From NCBI GenBank assembly GCA_041392805.1, contig JAWKLJ010000001.1, positions 4,340,001 through 4,404,000 on the forward strand: a stretch of 64,000 bases of DNA, given 5' to 3'. A program made the translations under genes and the position numbers. Below, piece after piece: positions 28,001-35,310 of this stretch (position 1 is its first letter; each line of letters begins with the position of its first letter). Under the pieces are notes generated by a model. That model was not told the origin of the DNA, did no database searches, and saw only the letters and a list, made by a program, of their open reading frames with translations. Origin of the DNA: Saprospiraceae bacterium. GTDB taxonomy: Bacteria > Bacteroidota > Bacteroidia > Chitinophagales > Saprospiraceae.

Positions 28001-28349
28001 CGACAGCAAAGGCTTCTGGCAAAATTTCTTTGAGAATATCCTCGAGGTGCTTATCGCGTTCCTCTACTAATTTATCTATTTCGGCAAAGAGGTTTTCTTT
28101 CTCCAGCAGGTCCTCTTCATCAATGGCTTGTTGCTTGATATTCAAAATATCTTCATCAATTCCGCTAAGGTGCGCGGCGATTCTTTGTTTGAATTCAAGG
28201 GTTTTATTTCGCAACTCGTCATTGCTGAGGCCTTGCAACTCCTCATAGATTTCGTTGATCTCATGTACGATAGGGGCGTAGATTTTTACGTCCTTGTCGT
28301 ATTTTGTCCCGAAGACTTTTTTTAGAGAATTGGTGATAGATTTAAACAT
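25032..28349 (-). CDS. secA: Protein translocase ATPase SecA
   Basis: 1105 residues from the ATG at 28349 (MFKSITNSLKKVFGTKYDKD). The frame extends 17 codons further, but those lie in the palindromic leader repeat. SecA drives Sec-dependent export with ATP hydrolysis. Walker A is MATGEGKTLVATLPA; Walker B/DEVD is MIDEVDSVLIDDARTPLIISG. GTTSVDVSERLS, TNMAGRGTDIKI and LRGRSGRQGDPGSSQF are the NBD2 motifs. NDPCPCGSGKKYKQCH at the end is the zinc/SecB-binding tail. The length, above the roughly 900 of E. coli, is the usual large Bacteroidetes form with insertions. A promoter and a 111-bp hairpin lie in its leader. Confidence 0.97.
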   Translation of the reverse strand: MFKSITNSLKKVFGTKYDKDVKIYAPIVHEINEIYEELQGLSNDELRNKTLEFKQRIAAHLSGIDEDILNIKQQAIDEEDLLEKENLFAEIDKLVEERDKHLEDILKEILPEAFAVVKETAHRFMDNSTLEVTATEHDRELASNAHKAYVSIQGGKAIWKNQWVAAGGEITWNMLHYDVQLIGGMVLHDGKIAEMATGEGKTLVATLPAYLNGLSGEGVHVITVNDYLARRDCEWVGPIFEFLFLTVDCIDKYRPHSEERVKAYRADITYGTNNEFGFDYLRDNMVRSMDEMVQRKHHYTMIDEVDSVLIDDARTPLIISGPVPKGTEDQEYLALKPKVENLIAAQRKLVTNYLTEAKRLFGEDKMGYQEGEAGMALLRAYRALPKYRPLIKFLSQDGVKVILQKAENFYMQEQSKNMHLVDEPLLFTIDEKNRNVELTELGAEFLARGNEDPGFFVMPDIATRMVEIDHNETLGKEEKSEAKNKLAQDFAVKSKRLHSISQLLKAYTLFEIDEEYVVIDGQVKIVDEQTGRMMEGRRYSDGLHQALEAKENVKVGDITQTYATVTLQNYFRMYHKLAGMTGTAETEASELWEIYKLDVVVIPTNKPIVRNDQEDLVYKTEREKFNAVIEDIVKLSNQGRPILVGTTSVDVSERLSRTLRLRGIDHNVLNAKQHQREAEVVAEAGKPGKVTIATNMAGRGTDIKISDEVKIAGGLAIIGTERHDSRRVDRQLRGRSGRQGDPGSSQFYVALEDRLMRLFQSERIAGLMDRMGHEEGEVIQHSMVTKSIERAQKKVEENNFGIRKRLLEYDDVMNIQREAIYKKRKNALAGDRLAVDLSNMFHSLLENLVYSHQQNGDIESFRRETLGMIGFDPQMEAIDFREGDLEAVSNLFYDQFIAFYQRKFKQITDALMPQIKEIYEKQSHKYKRILLPFTDGSAHPLAVTADIELAVKSNGKSVVKDIEKAVTLSIIDEKWKEHLRSMDELKESVQAASFEQKDPLVIYKMEAFNLFEELIFSINQSVTAYLAKGSLFDNRAVQQAREQKTDTSKMKTHRSGEQAAARAAAESVSQGNAKPTTFKRTDTKVGRNDPCPCGSGKKYKQCHGR

Positions 28350-28367
28350 ATATATTTTTAAATTCAA

Positions 28368-28478
28368 GGTTCTTTGATAAATCTCTCGATCTAAAGGCAA
28401 TCATAGAAAAAAAGCAACACGTCCTTTGGTCGTTTTTGTTTTCTTTTTATGATTGCCCACGAGATTTGTCAAAGAAGG
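28368..28478 (+). repeat. 111-bp palindromic repeat, family II copy A (secA leader)
   Basis: A long imperfect palindrome. The outer arms are TTCTTTGATAAATCT and its complement AGATTTGTCAAAGAA; the inner arms start at GGCAATCATA and end at TATGATTGCC; the apical loop lies around CACGTCCTTTGG. A second copy of equal length at 53941-54051 differs at only 9 positions and has the same orientation. This copy ends 18 bp before the secA start and lies downstream of the secA promoter, so it should be transcribed as a large hairpin in the secA mRNA leader. No transposase is linked. It resembles REP or MITE-type elements, but the family is not one I can name. Confidence 0.8.
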
Positions 28479-28507
28479 AAATTCAATGATTATTCGAAAA
28501 AGTGCCA

Positions 28508-28539
28508 CAAAGATAAACGATCCTAATAAGGATTGTCAA
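28508..28539 (-). promoter_or_regulatory. Bacteroidetes-type promoter for secA
   Basis: On the minus strand, TTG (complement of 28537-28539), 21 bases and TATCTTTG (complement of 28508-28515) match the Bacteroidetes -33/-7 consensus. Transcription would start near 28500 and run through repeat copy A before reaching the secA start at 28349. The rest of 28540-28715 shows no gene. Confidence 0.55.
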
Positions 28540-28715
28540 CTATTTTTAAACGGCTTGATCCTTGAGTAGTTTGAATTTTTCTCTTTCAAATACTTTTGAC
28601 ACAATTCGTACCAATACAATTAAAAGTGCCAATTTGGCATTTATAAGAGAACAACCTGCTATTGTTTCAGGTTTAGCAGTGGAATGTGTAATCTATAAAT
28701 TGTTGCTTTTTTTTT

Positions 28716-29498
28716 ATGACTTCGAATAAAATCATGGTATTTAAGGTTTTAGGCTTATGTTTTTACGGACTTGGGCTGATCGCTTGTCAGGGTGGCGACG
28801 ATAAAAGAGATATCCGGGATTTTTATTTCCCAATTCGCCAACTCGAGGATGGACTGGTATATGAGTATCGCTCGGTGACAAACGACTCTCTTCCTCCTAT
28901 ATATTGGTATTATAGATCTTTTGTAGAGGAGGAGGGCGTATATTTAACGGCAACCTATTATGAATATGACCTAATTCCACGTCATTTCTCCAAGGAGGAG
29001 ATGGTAAGTAATGGGATGTTGCAAACGGATTTATATTTTATGGTTCCGGATTCAACAACGGGCAAGCAACACCGCTTTGACAGTGAGATTTTAGCCGGAA
29101 ACATATTCCCTTTTAAAGTAAGTGAGCAGGGTGGTATTTTTTTGTATAAAATCAGCTTCAATTTACCAGATCAACCCGATGTCACCACAACACTGATAAA
29201 AAATAGACGTTATGTAGGAGACACAACTTTTGTATTTCAGGGAAATGCAGTGACGGGCGTTCAATTTGAGGTAAGGGAATTGGTTGAAATTGATGACAAA
29301 CGGCAAGGCGGAATAGAACCCCAATGGGATGGCAAAGAAATTTATGCTAAAGATATTGGATTAATATTTTTTGAAAAAAAGTTAGGTACAACTCCACTTG
29401 CATATGCCCTCCATGATCGTTACCCGATGGCTATTTTAGAAGAAAAGTTTAAACAAATGATGTCATCGGAAAATACCTATGAGACGGAAAAAAAATAA
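28716..29498 (+). CDS. Putative lipoprotein of unknown function
   Basis: 260 residues. MVFKVLGLCFYGLGLIACQGGDD gives a lipobox (LIAC) with Cys 24, so the mature protein is probably lipid-anchored. No named domain is recognised. The body is acidic and rich in aromatic residues, with LEDGLVYEYRS and PIYWYYRSF near the start and a conserved-looking EIYAKDIGLIFFEKKLG near 208-224, suggesting a beta-barrel or lipocalin-like fold. The last codons (Glu-Thr-Glu-Lys-Lys-stop) are formed by the left end of hairpin element I copy 1, so the natural C-terminus may have been altered by that element. Confidence 0.75.
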   Translation: MTSNKIMVFKVLGLCFYGLGLIACQGGDDKRDIRDFYFPIRQLEDGLVYEYRSVTNDSLPPIYWYYRSFVEEEGVYLTATYYEYDLIPRHFSKEEMVSNGMLQTDLYFMVPDSTTGKQHRFDSEILAGNIFPFKVSEQGGIFLYKISFNLPDQPDVTTTLIKNRRYVGDTTFVFQGNAVTGVQFEVRELVEIDDKRQGGIEPQWDGKEIYAKDIGLIFFEKKLGTTPLAYALHDRYPMAILEEKFKQMMSSENTYETEKK

Positions 29499-29612
29499 AT
29501 GATACCACTTTTGATTCGCTAAAATTTTCAAAGCAACTGACTGCAAGGAAGTTGTGTGAAAATATTCGCGAATCTTTGAAAAAGTGGTATCATTTATTTC
29601 CGTCAAACTACT
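29483..29612 (+). repeat. Covarying hairpin element, family I copy 1
   Basis: The outer stem is GACGGAAA (29483-29490) with TTTCCGTC (29597-29604), with a five-A bulge at 29491-29495. It continues as 29496-29512 paired with 29580-29596 (17 bp, containing TGATACCACTTTT), then 29513-29519 with 29568-29574 and 29524-29529 with 29558-29563. The apical part holds CAACTGACTGCAAGGAAGTTG. Copy 2 at 37341 has the same ends, bulge, loop and trailing CAAACTACT but different, still paired, inner stems. The left end overlaps the stop of the upstream gene. It could act as a terminator-like or regulatory RNA, or as a mobile hairpin. Confidence 0.75.
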
Positions 29613-29631
29613 ATGAACAAAACTGAACCCG

Positions 29632-31356
29632 ATGAATCGATTGGTCATAATTGGAATACTATTACTTTGGGGGATTGGCATCAATGGACAAATTCTCCCT
29701 CCAAAACTATTGTGTGTTAGTAACGATACCTTAACTTGGGAAAATCCGATTAATACTTGTGGGGCCTTCAATGCCTATTTGATTTGGTCAAGCGAAAATG
29801 CGAATGGCCCTTATGCGCTGTTGGCCACCATCACAAATCCAAATCAAACTTCTTTTTTCCATAACAATGCGGGCATTGGGACTTGGCATTATTACATGGA
29901 GGTAGATGCCAATTGTTCAGGAGAGCCGAGGTTGCAATCAGATACCTTGGATAGACGGAATGCCGAGCCACCCCAGTTTAGATACGTCACGGTTGAAAAC
30001 GGACAAGTGCAGCTGAGCTGGAACCCTAGCCCTTCCGTAGAGGTCGTGGGCTACGTTATTTCCCGCAACACAAATATGGGGACGAGCATTATCGATACGG
30101 TATTTAATGAATTGGCGTACCTCGATTTGGCGGCACGTCCTAACGAAGGCAAAGAAACCTATTTCGTTGTGGCGATAGATGCCTGTGGCAATGCCAGTTT
30201 AACGGCTCCTCTCCATGAGACTATTTTCCTGGAGACAAGCGCCTTGGATAGTTGCCAACACACCATTATGTTATCGTGGAATTTGTACCAGAACTGGGGA
30301 AATGGCATTGGCGCACAGACGGTCATGGTAAGTGAAGATGGTGGCCCTTTCAATGTGGTGGCGAACCTAAGCGGTACGGCAGATAGTTATGCTTTTGACC
30401 AGGCCAGGGGAGAGGTATTGTATTGTTTTAGGGTCATAGCTGAGGAACAGGGCACCGGTATCATCTCGCAATCTAATGATGCCTGCACTTCGATATCAGT
30501 GGTTGATCCGGTAGAATACCTGAATTTGCTCAATGCCAGTGTAACGCCTAACAATGAAGTAGCGCTTAGCTGGCAAATTAACCCCAATGCAGAATTGAGT
30601 AAAGCCATACTGACTATTCAAACGGGAGGGAGTTCAAGTACGCAAGAGGTATGGATGGGGCAAATGTTATCGGCAGAAAATACCTTTACGGATAGCCAAA
30701 CGGATCCGGGTACTGGTTTTGCAACCTACACCATTGAGGCAGAAGACCTTTGCGGAGAAATAACAAGGTCCAAAGCCGTGCAAACCATCTTTTTGGAAGT
30801 CAATGCCGCCGAAGCCTCTACCAACCAATTGATATGGACACCTTATCAAAATGGATTAAAACAATCCATAGAATATGAAGTCTACCGTCTAGTGGATGGG
30901 GTAGAGACATTGCTGAGCACCGTGCCCGAAAATATTTTATCAATGAATGATAAAGTTGATTTGGCAGGTGCAGTTAATTTAGAGGCCTGTTATGTTATCA
31001 TGGCCAAGGCAACGCTTCAGTTACCGGATGGATCGTTGCAGACGGTGGTTTCTCGTTCCAACACAGTTTGTGTTGCACCCATTGCTCCTTTTTATATTCC
31101 TAATGCATTTGCCCCGAACGGGAATAATCAAATTTTTCGACCGGAATTGGCTTTCGGAATGTTAGAAGAGTACCAGATGGACATATTTGACCGATGGGGA
31201 GGGCATCTTTTTACAAGTAAAGATATAGAAGTTGGATGGAATGGACAAAATAAAGGACAAATGTTATCTCCCGGTGTTTATCTTTACGTCATTAAATGGC
31301 GACAGACCAACGGGCAACCGCAAGAGACGTCTGGTGGTGTTGTGCTAATGCGGTAA
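29632..31356 (+). CDS. Secreted FN3-like protein with gliding-motility (CHU_C) T9SS type B domain
   Basis: 574 residues. Signal peptide MNRLVIIGILLLWGIGINGQ. Four to five repeated modules follow, each with the pattern ...LSWNP/LSWNLY/LSWQINPN/LIWTPYQN and a closing C(Y/F)xV(V/I)A; they look like fibronectin type III domains. From about residue 485, FYIPNAFAPNGNNQIFRPEL, YQMDIFDRWGGHLFTS, VGWNGQNKGQMLSPGVYLYVIKW is the CHU_C / gliding-motility-associated domain. This is the type B T9SS signal used by SprB-like adhesins and usually served by a PorP/SprF-like partner. None is seen in the window. It is probably a cell-surface or released adhesin. Confidence 0.88.
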   Translation: MNRLVIIGILLLWGIGINGQILPPKLLCVSNDTLTWENPINTCGAFNAYLIWSSENANGPYALLATITNPNQTSFFHNNAGIGTWHYYMEVDANCSGEPRLQSDTLDRRNAEPPQFRYVTVENGQVQLSWNPSPSVEVVGYVISRNTNMGTSIIDTVFNELAYLDLAARPNEGKETYFVVAIDACGNASLTAPLHETIFLETSALDSCQHTIMLSWNLYQNWGNGIGAQTVMVSEDGGPFNVVANLSGTADSYAFDQARGEVLYCFRVIAEEQGTGIISQSNDACTSISVVDPVEYLNLLNASVTPNNEVALSWQINPNAELSKAILTIQTGGSSSTQEVWMGQMLSAENTFTDSQTDPGTGFATYTIEAEDLCGEITRSKAVQTIFLEVNAAEASTNQLIWTPYQNGLKQSIEYEVYRLVDGVETLLSTVPENILSMNDKVDLAGAVNLEACYVIMAKATLQLPDGSLQTVVSRSNTVCVAPIAPFYIPNAFAPNGNNQIFRPELAFGMLEEYQMDIFDRWGGHLFTSKDIEVGWNGQNKGQMLSPGVYLYVIKWRQTNGQPQETSGGVVLMR

Positions 31357-31362
31357 CTTATG

Positions 31363-31403
31363 GTTCTCTCTGACGCAGGAACGAAGAAAAGCGGTCAGAG
31401 AAC
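31363..31403. repeat. Intergenic hairpin before the M16-like gene
   Basis: GTTCTCTCTGACGC (31363-31376) pairs with GCGGTCAGAGAAC (31391-31403), with one mismatch or bulge. It begins 7 bp after the CHU_C gene stop and ends 12 bp before the next ATG. No T-tract follows; it may stabilise the upstream mRNA end. Confidence 0.45.
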
Positions 31404-31415
31404 TTATACAATCAA

Positions 31416-32696
31416 ATGATGATGCTAGATAGGACGAAAGCCCCTGAGATAAAAATGATCTATGATGTTCAAATGCCTCCCTATCAGGTGCATTACCTGG
31501 ATAATGGCATACCTGTTTATGAGGTAAACATTGGAACACAGGAGGTCGTGAAGTTGGAAATGGTGTTTGATGCCGGAAGACCCTATGAGCACAAAAAACT
31601 GGTAGCCCGTGCGACTTCCAGTATGTTAAAGGAAGGTACCCATACCCGATCAGGAGGCGAAATAGCAGAATTGTTTGACTTTTATGGTTGTAGTCTTAGC
31701 CTTCCCTTTAACCTAGATACAGGCAATTTGGTAGTATATAGCCTGAGTCGGTATTTAGAAAACGTATTACCATTGGTTAGAGAAATGCTGGAAGAACCGT
31801 CCTTTCCAGTGACTGAACTTGAATCCTTTATTAATCGCCAGCAGCAATTGTTAAGGGAGGATTTGACAAAAAATGAGGTAGTAGCGTATCGGAGCATTAC
31901 GGAATACATTTTTGGGGACCAACATCCATATGGTTATAACAGTATTCCTGAAATGTATTCGGATTTAAAAAGAGACGACTTACTGGAACATTTTAACCGA
32001 ACTTATACCATTGACAGCTGCCGTATTTTTTTGAGTGGAAAAACCTCTCCCGAGCATTTAAAGGCACTAAATAAACACCTGGGCGTACTAAATAGGAGAG
32101 GAATGCCAGTTGCTACCATACCACCCATATTAGATATCCCTGCCGAGAAAAGATTTATTGCCCACCCAGATAAAGTACAGACAGCCCTGCGAATGGGGCG
32201 TAAACTTTTTAGCCGCCATCACCCTGATTATTGCGGGGCCTATGTGCTAAATACGATATTGGGCGGTTACTTTGGCTCTCGATTGATGGATAATATTCGT
32301 GAAGATAAAGGATATACGTATCATATTTTTTCACAATTAGATGTGATGAAATTCGATGGTTATTTATATATTGGAACAGAGGTAGGGAATGAGTTTGTGA
32401 AAGCTACTTGTGAGGAGATATATAAGGAAATGGCGATACTGCAAGAAGAGCCCGTTTTAGAGGATGAACTCGAAATGGTGAAGAACTATTTGCTAGGAAC
32501 CTATTTGACCATGATAGATGGTCCTTTTCAGGTTAGTGAATTGCTCAAAACGATTGTTTTGGAGGAATTACCATTAGATTTCTTTTCTACTTTAGTGCAA
32601 ACAACCCGCGACATTAGCGCCGATCAACTCCTCGAATTAGCAAATCGCTATCTAAAACCGGAGGATATTTGGCAGGTTAGTGTGGGTACAGATTGA
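31416..32696 (+). CDS. M16-family peptidase homologue lacking the zinc site
   Basis: 426 residues covering the two-domain M16 (insulinase/pitrilysin) unit. VKLEMVFDAGRPYEHKKL, MLKEGTHTRSGGEIAELFDFYG, EDLTKNEVVAYRSITEYIFGDQHPYG and the second-domain LNTILGGYFGSRLMDNIREDKGYTYHIFS are clear family blocks; RxxxGxxY-type residues are kept. In place of the HxxEH zinc motif before MLKEGT there is LVARATSSM, so this subunit should be inactive. Family members of this kind pair with an active M16 subunit, which is not adjacent here. Confidence 0.85.
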   Translation: MMMLDRTKAPEIKMIYDVQMPPYQVHYLDNGIPVYEVNIGTQEVVKLEMVFDAGRPYEHKKLVARATSSMLKEGTHTRSGGEIAELFDFYGCSLSLPFNLDTGNLVVYSLSRYLENVLPLVREMLEEPSFPVTELESFINRQQQLLREDLTKNEVVAYRSITEYIFGDQHPYGYNSIPEMYSDLKRDDLLEHFNRTYTIDSCRIFLSGKTSPEHLKALNKHLGVLNRRGMPVATIPPILDIPAEKRFIAHPDKVQTALRMGRKLFSRHHPDYCGAYVLNTILGGYFGSRLMDNIREDKGYTYHIFSQLDVMKFDGYLYIGTEVGNEFVKATCEEIYKEMAILQEEPVLEDELEMVKNYLLGTYLTMIDGPFQVSELLKTIVLEELPLDFFSTLVQTTRDISADQLLELANRYLKPEDIWQVSVGTD

Positions 32697-32841
32697 AAAA
32701 CGCAAGGATTTTTTGTAACGCATTGGATTTCTAAGGAATATCCTTTCTTTTTACATAAAATTTGTGTTGCTTTGCGCCAAAGAAAATTAAACCTCAGGCA
32801 CGCTTAAATCAGAAACACTAAACTTAGGAGAAACAGACTTA

Positions 32842-33873
32842 ATGAAATTTTTCAGTTTTTTCAAGCAGGAATTAGCAATTGATTTGGGAACGGCAAACAC
32901 CCTTATCATTCAAGACGGTCAAGTCGTTGTTGACGAACCCTCTATTGTCGCTATCGATCGGCGAACAATGGAGACGATTGCTGTGGGCACAAAGGCCATG
33001 CAAATGCATGAAAAAACGCATGACAATATAAAGACAATACGGCCTTTGAAGGATGGCGTAATTGCCGATTTTCAGGCTGCTGAAAGCATGATAGAGGGCA
33101 TGATAAAAATGATTGGCACCAAGCGCCGGTTTTTTTCTCACCTCAAAATGGTCATTTGTATTCCATCTGGTATCACCGAAGTAGAAAAACGTGCCGTTTT
33201 TGATTCTGCGGACCATGTAGATTCTAAGGAGACTTATCTTATCCACGAGCCTATGGCTGCTGCGCTTGGGATTGGCCTTGATGTGGAAGAGCCCATTGGC
33301 AATATGATTATTGACATTGGAGGAGGAACTACTGAAATTGCCGTTATCGCGCTGTCTGGCATTGTTTGTGACCAATCTATTCGAACAGCAGGTGATGAAT
33401 TCACGGCAGATATCATGAGTTATATGAAACGCCAGCACAATGTTCTCATTGGAGAACGGACGGCTGAGCAAATAAAAATAAATGTAGGCTCTGCCTTGCA
33501 TGAATTGGACAACCCACCAGAAGACTATGCGGTTAATGGTAGGGATTTGATGACTGGTATTCCTAAACAGATTAAGGTTTCCTATACAGAAATTGCGCAT
33601 GCCCTAGACAAGTCTATTTCCAAAATAGAAGATGCAGTCTTGAGGGCATTGGAAACGACTCCCCCAGAACTGGCATCAGACATTTATCGAACAGGCCTCT
33701 ATCTCACGGGTGGTGGCGCGCTTTTGCGTGGACTTGATAAGCGAATAGCACAAAAGACCAAACTGGATGTGCATATTGCTGAAGACCCTTTGCGGGCCGT
33801 CGTACGAGGGACAGGGATTGCATTGAAAAACACAGATCGCTTTTCATTCCTCATTGATAGGAAGAGCGTATAA
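32842..33873 (+). CDS. mreB: Rod-shape-determining actin homologue MreB
   Basis: 343 residues, the usual length. QELAIDLGTANTLI (phosphate 1), NMIIDIGGGTTEIAVIALSGIV (phosphate 2) and YLTGGGALLRGLDKRI (adenosine) are the actin-fold nucleotide motifs. MreB polymerises under the inner membrane and guides the elongasome, which makes lateral peptidoglycan. First gene of mreB-mreC-mreD-mrdA. The 145-bp gap upstream has no convincing promoter. Confidence 0.97.
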   Translation: MKFFSFFKQELAIDLGTANTLIIQDGQVVVDEPSIVAIDRRTMETIAVGTKAMQMHEKTHDNIKTIRPLKDGVIADFQAAESMIEGMIKMIGTKRRFFSHLKMVICIPSGITEVEKRAVFDSADHVDSKETYLIHEPMAAALGIGLDVEEPIGNMIIDIGGGTTEIAVIALSGIVCDQSIRTAGDEFTADIMSYMKRQHNVLIGERTAEQIKINVGSALHELDNPPEDYAVNGRDLMTGIPKQIKVSYTEIAHALDKSISKIEDAVLRALETTPPELASDIYRTGLYLTGGGALLRGLDKRIAQKTKLDVHIAEDPLRAVVRGTGIALKNTDRFSFLIDRKSV

Positions 33874-33958
33874 AGATCAGACCCTGGCCAATCTTTCTGG
33901 TGCAATTGTCTGAAATGCTGATTCATGCCTAATAGCGCTTTATAAATAGCAAAAGTGT

Positions 33959-34774
33959 ATGAGTAATCTACTACAAGCCTTTTCTAAACTTGGTGGATTT
34001 GCCCTCTTCTTGGTTCTGGAGGTGATATGCTTTGCTTTAATCATTCGCTTCAATGATTACCAACAACAGGTTGCGCTGAGTTCTGCCAATAAATATATGG
34101 GGAGTTTATCTGGAACAGTTGATGAACTCGAAGATTACCTTCACCTTAATGAAGAGGTGGAACGCTTGCGATCGGAGGTTGCCCGTTTGAGGTCGGCAGA
34201 AAATAATGCCATGTACCGTGATTTAGATACTAGTTTTGCCCGTTTTGATACCATCGCGCAACAGTATATTTATATTGATGCAGATGTAATCAATAAAACA
34301 TTTTTGGGCAGAAACAATTATATTACCCTCAACCGGGGCCGTAAACATGGGATAGAACCCAATATGGGCGTTGTAGATGATCTCGGGATAGTTGGTGTCG
34401 TCGCTGCTACTTCTACCTACCATTCCAAGGTAATGACGATTTTTCACCAGGATGCCAGGATAAGCGCCAAACTAAAGGGAACAGGGCTCTTTGGTTCTTT
34501 GATGTGGCGAGATAATGACTTTTTTCATATGTCACTGGAAGATATTCCTACGCATCATCAGCCTCATCTTGGAGATACGGTATTGACAAGTGGCTATTCT
34601 ATTCTTTTTCCGCCTGATATTATGATTGGTGTTATTGATCATATCGGGAAAGAACCAGGGGCATATAGCCATCAATTGAAGGTAAAGCTCAATAATGATT
34701 TGAGGACGATTCATTTTGCCTATGTGATCAACAATTTAATGAAAGACGATCTGTCTGAATTAGAGGAAGAATAA
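33959..34774 (+). CDS. mreC: Rod-shape-determining protein MreC
   Basis: 271 residues. One N-terminal membrane helix (GGFALFLVLEVICFALIIRF, about 12-31), a coiled coil (LEDYLHLNEEVERLRSEVARL, about 60-80) and the periplasmic beta domains: NYITLNRGRKHGIEPNMGVV, GIVGVVAATSTYHSKVMTIF and LTSGYSILFPPDIMIGVI. MreC links MreB and MreD to PBP2 in the periplasm. It lies 85 bp after mreB and 4 bp before mreD. Confidence 0.95.
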   Translation: MSNLLQAFSKLGGFALFLVLEVICFALIIRFNDYQQQVALSSANKYMGSLSGTVDELEDYLHLNEEVERLRSEVARLRSAENNAMYRDLDTSFARFDTIAQQYIYIDADVINKTFLGRNNYITLNRGRKHGIEPNMGVVDDLGIVGVVAATSTYHSKVMTIFHQDARISAKLKGTGLFGSLMWRDNDFFHMSLEDIPTHHQPHLGDTVLTSGYSILFPPDIMIGVIDHIGKEPGAYSHQLKVKLNNDLRTIHFAYVINNLMKDDLSELEEE

Positions 34775-34778
34775 TGTT

Positions 34779-35303
34779 ATGGAGGGAGTTTTTGCTAATG
34801 TGCTTCGATGTGTTTTGTTTTTCTTGCTACAAGTTTTATTCCTGAAGCGATTGTCGACTGGCTGGGATGGTTATTTTTACTGGAATGTTATGCTTTATCC
34901 TTTGTTTATTCTTCTCTTACCTTTTCGCACCCCTCGAAGTTTGTTGTTACTTATTGCTTTTGGTTTTGGCTTGCTGATTGATATCGCTTATGATTCGCCT
35001 GGCATGCATGCTAGTGCATCGGTATTTACCGCTTTTTTGAGGGATTGGGTGGTCCGATTTCAATGGATGGTGCCTCGGGAAGGGTATAAAGTAACGGCCA
35101 GCCCTACTATCAAAAGCTTGGGTTTCCCTTGGTTTATTCGTTATCTCAGCATGTTATTATTTTGTCATGTCTTCTTTTATTTTGCTGTTGAAGTTTTTGT
35201 ACCTACTCATTATTTGGAAATAATACTAAGAGCCTTTTTCACTTTTATACTTTCCATGACGTTTATATTAATATATATGCTTATTTTTAGACCATCACAA
35301 TAG
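34779..35303 (+). CDS. mreD: Rod-shape-determining protein MreD
   Basis: 174 residues and about five membrane helices: LRCVLFFLLQVLFLKRL, YFYWNVMLYPLFILLLPF, LLLLIAFGFGLLIDIAYD, a helix around MLLFCHVFFYFAVEVF and the last around FILSMTFILIYMLIF. The phrase GLLIDIAYDSPGMHASASVFTAF is the usual MreD signature. It is an integral membrane component of the elongasome. Identified by both sequence and its place between mreC and mrdA. Confidence 0.9.
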   Translation: MEGVFANVLRCVLFFLLQVLFLKRLSTGWDGYFYWNVMLYPLFILLLPFRTPRSLLLLIAFGFGLLIDIAYDSPGMHASASVFTAFLRDWVVRFQWMVPREGYKVTASPTIKSLGFPWFIRYLSMLLFCHVFFYFAVEVFVPTHYLEIILRAFFTFILSMTFILIYMLIFRPSQ

Positions 35304-35310
35304 AAAAAAA

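Noticed and set aside
28350..28400. SecA start at 28400
   Set aside because: The extra codons lie in the palindromic repeat; MFKSITNSLKKVFG at 28349 is the family start.
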